Positions 26,401 to 35,579 of a stretch of DNA of 64,000 bases are shown here, in pieces. Made by a program: the position numbers and the translations under genes. The notes under the pieces were generated by a model, which ran no database searches, had not been told where the DNA came from, and was given only the letters and a program-made list of their open reading frames with translations. Where the stretch lies: contig JAIOYF010000002.1 in NCBI GenBank assembly GCA_021741245.1, forward strand, positions 124,001 to 188,000, written 5' to 3'. Source of the DNA: Paracoccaceae bacterium (GTDB lineage: Bacteria; Pseudomonadota; Alphaproteobacteria; Rhodobacterales; Rhodobacteraceae). Each line of letters opens with the position of its first letter. Position 1 is the stretch's first letter.

Positions 26401-28050
26401 CGTGATATCCTCAAAACTGACGGCAGGGGCATCGGGGGTGCGGTCAACCTGCGCCTCGAATGCGCTATGCACGCAAAGCGCAAGGTCACGCGGCGCAAGG
26501 GTCTGATTGCCCGCGTGCAGTGCCGCATCCATTTCGGCTGGCAAAAGCGCGGGCACTTGGGCCAGTGGCGTCGCATCGGGCATCCCGGCCATCGTGGTGG
26601 CAATGAATCCAATCCGGGTGGCAAGTGCCTGTGCCTGTTCCAAAGGCAACCGGGACAGATCAGCATAAAGCGCCTGCTTGGTCAGCGTCACCGCCGTGCC
26701 GGGCACGGGGCCATCCACCACTGACAGGCCAAGCGGCGGGGTTTGCAACCCTGCAAGCGCACTGTCGCGGGTCATGAGGTCCAGCGGAAAGCCGGGCACC
26801 GCTTGCGCCATGTCCATGGCCCCGATCAGCGCCGAACGGGCCGCACCAAGGCTGGCGGCCACCTCAATCCGCAGGGGGACCCAGTCGCTGACATATCCCG
26901 CCATGCCCGCCCCGGACGTGGCACAGGCGACATCCCCCAGCGCCTGACCGGACCCACGAAGGGCCGCAAGCGCGATCAGTGGCAGGCTTTGCGCGCCAAG
27001 GTCAAGCGGCAGCGCAATCTTTTGCCAATCTGGCACCCCCGCACCCGTTGCCAAGGCGAGTGGCAGGGGGCGCAGTGTGGACAGCGCATGGCGCAATCGG
27101 TTTTCCTGCGGTGCAACGCGGGACAGAGTTTCGGTCAGGACCGCTGCCTCCTCTCCCGTCAGAAGGGAAAGGTTGCGATCGGTGATAGCAGTTGCGGCAA
27201 GGGGCAGGCCATTGGCCTGACAGGTCAGGCGACCAAAGCGCACGGCCCCCACCCCGCAGGCGACAACCAAGCCATCCTCTGCCACCGACAAGACCGCACC
27301 GGGTGCGCCTTGCCCCGCCGCCGTCTCGGCATGGCCCACGTTCACAACGCCGCCAGACGTGGCAATCTTGGCCGTGGTCAACGGGTTCCAATATCGGCCA
27401 TGATCCAGCGCCCGCACAAGGCGCACCACATGCGTTGCGCTTTGGGTGAAATCGATCCGCCCCATGGCCGCCGGGCGGTCGGCACGCAGATACATCGTGC
27501 GGCGCGACAGATCCTGCGGCAGACGGCGCAAACCGCTTTCCAACTGCCCCATCAACGCGGGGAAGCTTTCAAGGGCGGCCTCATAACACCGGGTGTTCAG
27601 GGTGAGTGCCGTTTCATCAGGGGCAATGTCGAACAGGCGCTGTTCCAGAATATCGCCTTCATCCACGCCGCTTTCCATCAGGTGCCATGTGATGCCATGG
27701 CCCCCTTCACCGTTCAAAAGCGCCCAAACCGGTGCGTTCAGCCCAGCATAGGCGGGCAAGGAGCCATCGTGAAAATTCACCGCCCCTTGGACCGCCCGTG
27801 ACAGGACGGCTTGCGGGATCACGCTCAGATAGGCGATGGACAGAACCCAATCGACTGAGACATCCGCCAACCGTGCAGCCAGCCCAACATCGGGGCGTTC
27901 CACGCGTATACCTTGCGCCACGGCCCAGTCGCGCAGATCATCCCGCCGGGTGACAAGGGCGGCAATGCCATGCCCCCGTGACAGCCAGCCTTCCGCACAC
28001 TGACGGGTCAAGGATTCATTGCCAAAGAACAAGGCGGTCAGATTGCGCAT
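23422..28050 (-). CDS. NRPS: formyltransferase, degenerate C, A interrupted by luciferase-like monooxygenase, PCP
   Basis: A 1542-residue single-module synthetase. Residues 1-290 are a methionyl-tRNA-formyltransferase-like domain with Asn92, His94 (VNFHDGSLPAYAG) and Asp130 (SGVDEGDIL). Residues about 310-510 resemble only the end of a condensation domain and have no HHxxxDG. The adenylation domain starts near 525: A3 TSGSTGRPKG (674-683), A4 FDISVLELF (717-725, with the amino-acid-binding Asp718). From about 756 to 1095 a flavin luciferase-like monooxygenase of the MupA/Atu3671 type is inserted (DFSIYYWGNDGG, WTPERHFHAFGGPYPNPAV). The A domain resumes near 1113: A5 NMYGPTETT (1188), A7 YRTGDL, A10 NRKVDRKAL. 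A carrier domain follows (Ser1442 in GGHSLL). The start follows GAGGAAG. No thioesterase is present. Confidence 0.9.
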   Translation of the reverse strand: MRNLTALFFGNESLTRQCAEGWLSRGHGIAALVTRRDDLRDWAVAQGIRVERPDVGLAARLADVSVDWVLSIAYLSVIPQAVLSRAVQGAVNFHDGSLPAYAGLNAPVWALLNGEGGHGITWHLMESGVDEGDILEQRLFDIAPDETALTLNTRCYEAALESFPALMGQLESGLRRLPQDLSRRTMYLRADRPAAMGRIDFTQSATHVVRLVRALDHGRYWNPLTTAKIATSGGVVNVGHAETAAGQGAPGAVLSVAEDGLVVACGVGAVRFGRLTCQANGLPLAATAITDRNLSLLTGEEAAVLTETLSRVAPQENRLRHALSTLRPLPLALATGAGVPDWQKIALPLDLGAQSLPLIALAALRGSGQALGDVACATSGAGMAGYVSDWVPLRIEVAASLGAARSALIGAMDMAQAVPGFPLDLMTRDSALAGLQTPPLGLSVVDGPVPGTAVTLTKQALYADLSRLPLEQAQALATRIGFIATTMAGMPDATPLAQVPALLPAEMDAALHAGNQTLAPRDLALCVHSAFEAQVDRTPDAPAVSFEDITLSYRELSARANRAAHVLQAMGVGVGTLVGLHCRRGIEMLVGALAIQKAGGAYVPMDPAYPADRTALYIEDSACPVIVTQSNLAPRLPSHVQTLSLDSDPRLAVAQEANPHSGVTPADMAYMIYTSGSTGRPKGVMVEHRNVTNFFTGMDQRIGDKAGVWLAVTSMSFDISVLELFWTLARGFKVVISSDENRALVSGGQITSAQKMDFSIYYWGNDGGPGPQKYELLLEGAKFADDNGFVAVWTPERHFHAFGGPYPNPAVTGAAVAAVTRNIGVRAGSCVVPLHHPIRIAEDWAVIDNLTGGRAGMAIASGWHPDDFVLRPENTPPNNKAAMFAAARQVQALWRGEGVDFPTASGGTFTVKTQPRPVSAELPLWVTTAGNPDTWREAGQIGANVLTHLLGQTIDEVAGKISLYHQALREAGYDPASRTVTLMLHTYIAPTRDEAREVARGPMKDYLRSAAALIKQYAWAFPAFKKPQGVAKPMDIDIQSLSPEELDAILDFAFLRYFDESGLFGTVEDAVARVEDLKAIGVGEVACLIDYGIETQTVLAALRPLAEVLRRANSGGLAEDDWSIAAQLVRHKVTHLQCTPSMARMIALNDDSRRALAGVKTIMVGGEALPGAQVSDLRKACGARILNMYGPTETTIWSSVEEVGVVEATTNIGTPLANQQMYVLDETQSPVPIGTEGELWIGGDGVTRGYWQRPDLTEDRFKPDPFVTPDRSCPWGARMYRTGDLVRLRADGKIDFLGRTDHQVKLRGYRIELGEIEAVLEAQPGVTQAVVMPREDAPGDLRLVAYVTGTAQEEALRPALAAVLPDHMMPAHFVTLPAFPLTPNRKVDRKALPAPAVKPSEAQVFEAPRSDIEAEVAAIWARVLGVPKVGSKDNFFALGGHSLLAVQVHRELREKLGVPRLSITDIFRFPTLAALADHLSDGAKVPAIQRVGAPQPLRPNTAADRAPVVAPSDTPGGQRADARADAMARRRAMRSGRMGTDA

Positions 28051-28070
28051 ATCAACTTCCTCTGCCGCCG

Positions 28071-29072
28071 TTACTGGGCGGGCTTCGGTTCCACAGCAGG
28101 CTTTTTGTCGGGTAAAAGGGATCGACCTGCTGTGCCAAGGGCATGGGTGGTCATGTCGATCAGGAAATACGGTGGGTCGATAAAACTGCGTCGCTGGATC
28201 ACGGCACGGGTGCGCCAGATCAGCCCCCCGGCCACATGGGCAAGGGTGGCAAGGGCGGCATAGGCGGTGCCCTTGGTTTTGGTGTAGTAATAGAGCCGCG
28301 AGTCCAACCAAAAGCGCGGAATCCGCGCCCAAGTTTTCATGCCCGTCGAGGCAGAACCAATATGGGCCACGCGGCTTTCGGTGACATAATCGGTGGGCCA
28401 ACCCGCCCGCGCCGCCCGCAGGCAAAGCTCGGTTTCTTCAAAATACAAAAAGAACCTCTCATCAAACAGGCCGATCTGATCCAGCACCGATTGCCGCATC
28501 ATAAGACTGGCACCTGCCAACCAATCCACGGCTTGGGTTTGGTGGGGCAAGGGCGGTGCCACGACGGCGTGGCGCAACAAGCGGCTGATCGGGCCAAGCC
28601 GTGCGGCCTGCTCAAATTCCCCCGCAATGGACGGAAAGCGAAAGGCGGTATGATGCGGATCGCCGTCGGGGCCATGAATATGGCTGCCAGCAAAGCCTGT
28701 CGTGGGGTTTGCCTCCAGATGCGCAAGCAGGGCCTTGATCGCCTCGGGCGCGGGAAAAGCATCTGAGTTGAGGATATAGGCATAATCCGGCGGCCCGCCA
28801 TCTGGCAGTCCCGCCCGGATGCCAACGTTATTGCCAGCGCCAAAGCCACCATTGCGGCCTGACTGAATAACCCGCACATGTTGCGGCCCCTTGTCCCATC
28901 CACGTGTTGCAACATCATGGCAAAGCCGCTCGAACGAGCCGTCTTGCGAGTCATTGTCGACGATCACCAAACCGCCCGAGACACCTTCCAGCGCCACAAG
29001 TGCGGCTTCGGTGGCGCGCAGGGTCATCTCGGCGGTGCGCCAGTTCAGGATTACGGTCAGGACAGTTGCCAT
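28071..29072 (-). CDS. glycosyltransferase family 2 between PKS and NRPS genes
   Basis: A 333-residue GT-A-fold glycosyltransferase, rhamnosyltransferase-like. The N-terminus TVLTVILNWRTAEMTLRA and LVIVDNDSQDGS bind the nucleotide sugar; later come GGFGAGNNVGIRAG, ILNSDAFP (DxD region) and LYFEETELCLRAARAGW, the GT2 catalytic block. It starts five bases after the PKS stop and ends 20 bases before the NRPS start, so it belongs to the same transcript. It probably glycosylates the assembly-line product or the glycan partner; which is unknown. Confidence 0.9.
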   Translation of the reverse strand: MATVLTVILNWRTAEMTLRATEAALVALEGVSGGLVIVDNDSQDGSFERLCHDVATRGWDKGPQHVRVIQSGRNGGFGAGNNVGIRAGLPDGGPPDYAYILNSDAFPAPEAIKALLAHLEANPTTGFAGSHIHGPDGDPHHTAFRFPSIAGEFEQAARLGPISRLLRHAVVAPPLPHQTQAVDWLAGASLMMRQSVLDQIGLFDERFFLYFEETELCLRAARAGWPTDYVTESRVAHIGSASTGMKTWARIPRFWLDSRLYYYTKTKGTAYAALATLAHVAGGLIWRTRAVIQRRSFIDPPYFLIDMTTHALGTAGRSLLPDKKPAVEPKPAQ

Positions 29073-29077
29073 CCCCG

Positions 29078-32000
29078 TTACTCCGCCGCTGTCGCAAGGT
29101 CGGGGCGGTCGATCCGCGCGCCTTGCACCGCAGGACTTTCGGCGTTTTGGATGATGCCCTTCAGATGGCTGGCCAGAACCCGCACATTGGGCTCCAAGAC
29201 CATGGAGTCGTGATCCCCCGGCACCTCAATCACCTGCAAGGCAGGGGCAAAGCGAGTCAGATCATTGTCGGCGTAAACATATTCGCGCGCGGACGATACC
29301 CACGCCCCACCCGACACCTGCCAACGGCGATCAAGCGGCGGGCGGAACAAGACGGTCTGGCCCGCACGGGCCGACATCTCATAAACGGGCAACGCCGACC
29401 GAAAGGCCGCCTCAATCGCGGCATTGTTGAACTGGGCCGGGTCTGTGGCGGTATCGGCCCGTGCGGCAAGTCCCCGCTTATAGGCCTGTTTCTCGCGCCA
29501 CCAGCGGGCAAAGAACGACGGCCCTTCAGCCATAACCTCGGCCAGTCGGATGCGCAGTTTGTCGCCGCGTGACAGGGCGGGTCGCATCGGGATGGGCGTG
29601 TCCAGCAACACCAAAAGCGGCACGTCCTCGCCCGCCGCCTGAAGCTGCCGGGCGATTTCCCACGCGATCAGCCCGCCGCCCGAAAAGCCGCCAAGCAGAT
29701 AAGGGCCATGAGGCTGCACCTGCCGCATCTCGGCAATATAATCGCGCGCGGCATCCACAAAGGTCATATGCGGCTCGGCATCACCATAAAGCCCCCGCGC
29801 CTGAAGGCCGTAGAACGGCCTGTCCCCACCCAAAAGCTGGGCCAGATGGCGCAGGTTCAAGACGTTGCCAAACATCCCCGCCACAAGGAAAAACGGCGTC
29901 TTTGCCCCGCCTTCGCCCCGGTGCATCGGCACGATATGGGTAAAACGACGTTGCGGCGCGCGCGAGGGGGCCTCAGTCGCCGATGTCTCGTCAGGCGTGC
30001 CGATTTGATCCATGATCAGTTGGGCACAGGCCTTGATGCTTGGCGCCTCAAACAGGATCGAGATCGGGAAATCCACCCGATAGGCTTTTTTCACCATGGC
30101 AAACAATCGCACCGCAATCAGGCTATGGCCGCCAAGGTCAAAAAAGCTGTCCTCCACCCCCACTTTCGCGACGCCCAGCAAATCTTGCCAGAAGCCGACA
30201 AGGGTGCGCTCGATATCATTGCGCGGCTCGACATAATCGGTGTCCAGATCCGGGCGCTCAAAACTGGCACCACTGGTCTTTGCAGCCTCGGCCAAGGCGG
30301 TCTGGCGGATCAGCGCGGGCAGGTTCAGCGACGAGACGATGATCTGGCTTTGCCCCATGGCGACGGCACGGGAAAAGGCGGCGGCCCCTTCGTCGGGGCG
30401 TATTCCTTGGGAAAAGGCGTGGAGCAGACGCTCTTCTGCGGGCGACATCGGTTTGGCTTGCAGATCGTCAAACTCCAACATGCGCGGATCAGGCGGTGCA
30501 AAGCTGAGCGCACCATCAAGGCGGCGAATGGTAAAGCCCGAAACCTCGATACAAACTTCGCCCTCGGGTGTGCACAGCGTCACGTCAAACACGGCAGTCG
30601 GGCGGCTGGCGGCATTGGGGGCCGCGTTGCGCACAAAGCTGACGATCTGCGCGGGCAAGGGGCAATGCACCCGGATGCAGGCATATGACACGGGCACCCA
30701 AAGGTGGCCGGGATCATAGCCCGCGATCAGGCCCATGGCCCAGCCTGTCGCAAGGTCCATCAATGCGGGGTGGATAAGCCAGCCCTGATCCACATCAGAC
30801 ACAAAAGCCGGGGGCAAGGACAGATGGGCCAGACCGATCGCCCCTTCCCCATCGCCGGAAATGGCGCGGCTTCTAAGCACCCGCCACCGCGACCCAAACC
30901 TCAGATGCGCCTCTTGCTGGCTGCGCAGGCCATTGCCGGTTTCGGGCGGGCGTAAGCGGTCGGCAATCGCGGTCACATCAATGCGGGGGCCTGATGAGTG
31001 AAGTGGCAAAATCCGCGCCGTGGCATGTTGCACCCACCCCGTGCGCCCCTTGTGGATCAGGGCCGAGTGCAGATCAAAGACATAGCCCTCATCGCTGCGG
31101 GTCAGGCGGGCGCGGACGGGGCGCGCCTCATCCGCCGCCAAATCAAGCGCGCGGAAAAACGTCAGATCGCGGATTTCAAAGGCCGTGCCCTCGGCTTGGG
31201 CCTGCATCGCCTCGGCCATGATTTCCAGATAGCCGGTGCCGGGGATCAGGGCCGTGCCATCCTTTGTGCGGTGCCCATCCAAAACCCAGCGGTCGTGGGC
31301 ATAGTTTGCGGTGAATATGCGGTTGCCGTTGCGGTCAAACCCGGCCTCATCCAGCATCGGTGCCGCGATGGGAAGGCGCGGTGCCTCCGGGCGGCCCGTA
31401 CGGTCGGCCAATGCCTCGGCGGCCATACCAACCCCGGTCCATATCCCCCAGTTCAGCGCGACCACGCGGGTCTTGCCGCCAGCCCGATGCTTGGCAAAGG
31501 CGTTCAGATATTCATTGGCCGCAACATAATCAATTTGCCCGGCTGGCCCGGTGACCGTGGAGGTTGAGGAAAACAGCACCAGCAAGGCAAGACTGCCATC
31601 GGGGAACAAGCTGTTCAGAACCTGCGTGCCATGCAGTTTCGGTGCAAACACCTCTTCCACCTCGGCCGGAGTTTTCAACAAAAGCGGACCGTCATCCACC
31701 ACACCTGCGGCGTGGATCACGCAATGAACGGGGCCAAAGCGCGCCTCGCCCGCCGCCTTGGCGGCCTGCATCTCCACCACATTGGCCACGTCGGCTTGGG
31801 CGACAAAGACCTTTGCGCCCAAGGCCTCCAGCCGTTGAACGGCCAGAATGCGGCGGACAATCGGATCAGACGGATCAGACACCGCCAAAAGCGCGGGCCA
31901 GTGCGGCGGGTCGGGCAATTTGCGCCGCGCGATCAAAGTAATGCTGACGCCGTGGCGGCGCACCAGATCCTCGGCCACGGTCAGGCCTATGCCGCCAAAG

Positions 32001-35000
32001 CCCCCCGTGATCAGCACATGGGCCCCTTGCGGAAGGTCAAGCGGATCCTCGGGCAGGCGCGCTGGCTTCAGCACTTGTTCAAAGCGGCGATCCCCGCGCA
32101 GGGCGGCCATAGCAGGGCTGTCAGACAGCGCCTCTTCCAGCACCGCGTCCACCAGTGCTGCAAGCTGCGCATGTGTCGCCTGCGCCTGCGGCAGGACCAG
32201 ATCAAGGGTCGAGAAGGTCAACCCCGGCACCTCACGCGGGATCACACGGGCCGGGCCAAGGATCATGGCCTTTTCCGGATAGGCCAAGCCTTCGCCCCGC
32301 ACCTGCGCGGCCCCGGTTGTGACGGTCGTCAGATGGATGGGGCGGGGCAGATTTTCCTCGGCCATGGCCTGCGCCAGAAACATCAGCGAATAAAAGCCTT
32401 GCTCGATATTGCGGTGCAAAAAGCTGGAGCCGGGGCGGAAGCTTTCGCGCGCCGTCGCCAGCCACAGATGCACGATGCGGCCCGGCGACAGGCCCCGCGC
32501 GACAAGGTCACGGATCAAGGCATCATAGCCATCGCGCCCGCGTTCGGGCGATAGGATATAGCCACCCTCGCCATCGCGGGCAAAGGCATCGCCAGTTCGC
32601 ACGGTGATGACGCCATGGCCCAAGGCGCGCAGGCGTTTGGTCAGGGCCGCGCCCAAACCCGCCTCATCGACAAAAATCAGCCAGCTTTGCGCCGGGGCAT
32701 CGGGCACATCGTCCCGTTCATACCCGGCCACGGCAGGCTTCCAATGGGTGCGCCAGCCCCAATCCGAAAGATCATCCACCCGCTCTGGCAGGGCCTCGAC
32801 CTCAACCGTCGCGGTCTGTCCGGGGGCGATAAAATAGGGCTTTTTCTGAAAGGCATAGGTTGGCAAGGGCACACGGTTGCGCCGCCCCTCACCCCAGATC
32901 GGTTCCCAATCAACGGGCACGCCACAGGCCCAAAGACGGGCAATCGTGGCAACGTGCCATGCGTCATCCGCCATCTTTTGATCCGGATGGCGCAGGGCGG
33001 GGATCACCTGCCCGCCCGCCACACCATTGGCCTGCGCCAGCGACGACAGCGCCCGTCCCGGACCCATCTCTAGATACACCCGACCCGGCGTTTCGGTCAG
33101 GGTTTGCAGGCAGGCGCGGAAATTGACCGTGTGGCGCAGGTGCTGCACCCAATAGTCCGGGCTGGTCGCCTGTTCTGACGTCAGCGCCACGCCAGTTTGG
33201 TTGGAGATGATCGGCAAGGTCGGGGCATGCAGCGGGATCGACGCCAAGAACGCACCAAAACGGTCAAGGATCGGCTCCAGCATCCGGCTGTGCGCGGCGA
33301 TGTTGATCGGCACGCGCTGCGTCTCGACCCCTGCTGCGGCCAATGTCCGGGTCAGCGCATCAAGGGCATCATCGGGGCCGGAAACCACACAAAGCCCCGG
33401 CGCATTGACCGAAGCCATGTCCAAATCCCCGGTCAGATAGGGGCGCAGATCCGCGTCCGACAGGGGAACCGAAACCATGCCCCCCGGCGCGATGGTGTCG
33501 AACAACTGCCCGCGCAGATGCACAAGGCCGATGCAATCCTCAAAGCTCATCACGCCTGCCAAGGCGGCGGCAGTATTTTCGCCCATCGAATGGCCGACAA
33601 GGGCGGCAGGCTGCACGCCCCAGCTGATAAACAACTGCGCCAAGGCATATTCGGTGATCATGATCAGCGGCAGTTGGACCGAGGGTTTCTTTAACCGCTC
33701 ATTCGCCGCCGTCTCTGCTCCCGCTATAGGCAGCCACAATGCGCGGATGTCGTAATCCAGCATCGGCTCCAGCACCGACAGGCCTTGATCCATCCAATCG
33801 GCAAAGACGGGTTCGGTTTCATAGAGATCCCGCGCCATGCCCGCATATTGCGCGCCACCGCCGGGGAACATGAACACAACCTCGGGGTCATCGCCCAGCC
33901 AGTCGTGATTGAACACACGGCGGGTATCGGCCCCCTCCAGCAGATCGGCGGCCTCGGAATGGCTGCCCGCCACCAGAACCCGCCGCTTGTCAAAGGCGCG
34001 GCGGCCCTGTTTCAGGGTAAAGGCCACATCGGCCAAGGGCTGTTCAGGATGCGCCCGCAGATGCGCGGCCAATCGCGCCGCCTGCCCATCCAGCGCCGCC
34101 TTGGACTTGGCCGAAATCACGATGGGCTGAAATGGCCAATCAGAGGCGTCAGAGGCGGCCCGCGCGGGCGCTTCTTGCAAAACGGCATGGGCATTGGTGC
34201 CGCCGACGCCAAGGCTGTTGACCCCGGCGCGCAAAGGGGCTGGCCCCTGCCAATCGGTCAGCCGGTCATTCACGCGGAAGGGCGAGGTTTCAAAGTCAAT
34301 CGCGGGATTCGGGGCCTCATACCCCAGGGAGGGGGGCAATTGACGGTGATGCAGGCTGAGCGCCACCTTGATCAGGCTGGCCACCCCTGCGGCGGTATCC
34401 AGATGGCCGATATTGGTTTTGACGCTGCCAAGACGGCAATGGCCCAGGCCTTCCCCGCTTTGGCCAAAGGCCGCCGTCAGGGCCGCCACTTCGATCGGGT
34501 CGCCCAGATAAGTGCCGGTGCCGTGGCATTCGACATAAGATACCGTGTCTGAACTGATGCCCGCCAGCGCCTGCGCCTCGGCCACACAGGCGGCCTGACC
34601 ATCCACCGACGGGGCCAGATACCCCGCCTTGGCCGCGCCATCATTGTTGACGGCGCTTGCCTTCAGGATTGCCCAGATATGATCGCCATCGCGGATCGCA
34701 TCCTTGGCCCGGCGCAACACCACACATCCGGCACCCGAGCCAAAGACCGTGCCTTGGGCGCGATGGTCAAAGGCATGGCAATGGCCATCGGGCGACAGGA
34801 TCTCGCCCTCGGTGTAAAGATAGCCATGGGCATGGGGCAATTCGATGGTGACCCCCCCCGCAAGGGCCATGTCGCATTCGCCATTCAACAGGGCCTGTGT
34901 GGCGTAATGCACGGCGACAAGGCTGGTCGAACACGCGGTCTGCACATTGATGCTGGGGCCCTTGAGGTCAAAGATATGGCTGACGCGGGTGGCCAGAAAA

Positions 35001-35515
35001 TCCTTGTCATTGCCCGTATGGCGCAGCAGGAACATGCCCGTCTGATCAACCAGATCGCGGTTGGAGCACAGGTTGAAGTAAAAATAGCTGCCCATCCCAC
35101 AACCGGCCCAAACCCCAATCGGGCCGGGGAAGGTTTCGGGCGGGTGACCTGCGTTTTCCAAAGCCTCCCACGCCACCTCAAGGAAATGGCGGTGCTGCGG
35201 GTCAAGGATCGCGGCCTCTTTTGGCGAAAAGCCAAAGAAATCGGCATCAAAATTCTGAAACCCATCCAGAACCGCGGCAGAGGGCACATAGTTGGGCTTG
35301 GTCAACCGCGCACGGGTTTCGCCAACGGCCAGCAGGTCCTCTTCGGAAAGAACCCGGATCGACTCCACCCCGTTGCGCAGGTTTTCCCAATACTGTGCAA
35401 TGTCCGCCGCCCCCGGAAGGTGCGCAGCCATGCCGACAATTGCAATATCGGTATCAGAAATCTGATCTGAGCCACGGGTAATGGGCATGGAACCTGTCAC
35501 TGGCAAACGGAACAT
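29078..35515 (-). CDS. type I polyketide synthase: KS-AT-KR-DH-ACP-TE
   Basis: A 2145-residue modular PKS. KS spans about 20-450 with Cys195 (TACSTS), His331 (ECHGTGT) and His371 (NIGHLDTAAG). AT spans about 545-850 with Ser643 (GHSMGE) and His742 (AHSRMLEP); its extender choice is not clear from these motifs. A KR follows (structural half from about 920; GGFGGIG at 1171-1177; Tyr1330, Asn1334). A DH-type hotdog domain comes after the KR (His1415; Asp1587 in HPALMDLATG). ACP has Ser1798 (GGHSLI). A C-terminal thioesterase has Ser1945 (GFSGGG), Asp1972 and His2102. The order KR before DH is unusual. An alternative start at 35488 would remove nine residues. It is 64 bases behind the GT4 gene. 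Confidence 0.9.
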   Translation of the reverse strand: MFRLPVTGSMPITRGSDQISDTDIAIVGMAAHLPGAADIAQYWENLRNGVESIRVLSEEDLLAVGETRARLTKPNYVPSAAVLDGFQNFDADFFGFSPKEAAILDPQHRHFLEVAWEALENAGHPPETFPGPIGVWAGCGMGSYFYFNLCSNRDLVDQTGMFLLRHTGNDKDFLATRVSHIFDLKGPSINVQTACSTSLVAVHYATQALLNGECDMALAGGVTIELPHAHGYLYTEGEILSPDGHCHAFDHRAQGTVFGSGAGCVVLRRAKDAIRDGDHIWAILKASAVNNDGAAKAGYLAPSVDGQAACVAEAQALAGISSDTVSYVECHGTGTYLGDPIEVAALTAAFGQSGEGLGHCRLGSVKTNIGHLDTAAGVASLIKVALSLHHRQLPPSLGYEAPNPAIDFETSPFRVNDRLTDWQGPAPLRAGVNSLGVGGTNAHAVLQEAPARAASDASDWPFQPIVISAKSKAALDGQAARLAAHLRAHPEQPLADVAFTLKQGRRAFDKRRVLVAGSHSEAADLLEGADTRRVFNHDWLGDDPEVVFMFPGGGAQYAGMARDLYETEPVFADWMDQGLSVLEPMLDYDIRALWLPIAGAETAANERLKKPSVQLPLIMITEYALAQLFISWGVQPAALVGHSMGENTAAALAGVMSFEDCIGLVHLRGQLFDTIAPGGMVSVPLSDADLRPYLTGDLDMASVNAPGLCVVSGPDDALDALTRTLAAAGVETQRVPINIAAHSRMLEPILDRFGAFLASIPLHAPTLPIISNQTGVALTSEQATSPDYWVQHLRHTVNFRACLQTLTETPGRVYLEMGPGRALSSLAQANGVAGGQVIPALRHPDQKMADDAWHVATIARLWACGVPVDWEPIWGEGRRNRVPLPTYAFQKKPYFIAPGQTATVEVEALPERVDDLSDWGWRTHWKPAVAGYERDDVPDAPAQSWLIFVDEAGLGAALTKRLRALGHGVITVRTGDAFARDGEGGYILSPERGRDGYDALIRDLVARGLSPGRIVHLWLATARESFRPGSSFLHRNIEQGFYSLMFLAQAMAEENLPRPIHLTTVTTGAAQVRGEGLAYPEKAMILGPARVIPREVPGLTFSTLDLVLPQAQATHAQLAALVDAVLEEALSDSPAMAALRGDRRFEQVLKPARLPEDPLDLPQGAHVLITGGFGGIGLTVAEDLVRRHGVSITLIARRKLPDPPHWPALLAVSDPSDPIVRRILAVQRLEALGAKVFVAQADVANVVEMQAAKAAGEARFGPVHCVIHAAGVVDDGPLLLKTPAEVEEVFAPKLHGTQVLNSLFPDGSLALLVLFSSTSTVTGPAGQIDYVAANEYLNAFAKHRAGGKTRVVALNWGIWTGVGMAAEALADRTGRPEAPRLPIAAPMLDEAGFDRNGNRIFTANYAHDRWVLDGHRTKDGTALIPGTGYLEIMAEAMQAQAEGTAFEIRDLTFFRALDLAADEARPVRARLTRSDEGYVFDLHSALIHKGRTGWVQHATARILPLHSSGPRIDVTAIADRLRPPETGNGLRSQQEAHLRFGSRWRVLRSRAISGDGEGAIGLAHLSLPPAFVSDVDQGWLIHPALMDLATGWAMGLIAGYDPGHLWVPVSYACIRVHCPLPAQIVSFVRNAAPNAASRPTAVFDVTLCTPEGEVCIEVSGFTIRRLDGALSFAPPDPRMLEFDDLQAKPMSPAEERLLHAFSQGIRPDEGAAAFSRAVAMGQSQIIVSSLNLPALIRQTALAEAAKTSGASFERPDLDTDYVEPRNDIERTLVGFWQDLLGVAKVGVEDSFFDLGGHSLIAVRLFAMVKKAYRVDFPISILFEAPSIKACAQLIMDQIGTPDETSATEAPSRAPQRRFTHIVPMHRGEGGAKTPFFLVAGMFGNVLNLRHLAQLLGGDRPFYGLQARGLYGDAEPHMTFVDAARDYIAEMRQVQPHGPYLLGGFSGGGLIAWEIARQLQAAGEDVPLLVLLDTPIPMRPALSRGDKLRIRLAEVMAEGPSFFARWWREKQAYKRGLAARADTATDPAQFNNAAIEAAFRSALPVYEMSARAGQTVLFRPPLDRRWQVSGGAWVSSAREYVYADNDLTRFAPALQVIEVPGDHDSMVLEPNVRVLASHLKGIIQNAESPAVQGARIDRPDLATAAE

Positions 35516-35579
35516 CCTTTTGGCTAAATACCAAACTTGACGAAATTAAGGAATGCGGCGTGTGATCCCTTTGGGCGGA

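Noticed and set aside
28051-28425. Upstream extension of the NRPS frame
   Set aside because: It runs into the GT2 gene on the same strand in another frame; the ATG at 28050 with GAGGAAG and the formyltransferase N-terminus fit better.
29078-35515. Long plus-strand frames inside the PKS and NRPS genes
   Set aside because: They are antisense shadows of GC-rich coding DNA, with His/Gln/Arg-rich translations and no motifs.
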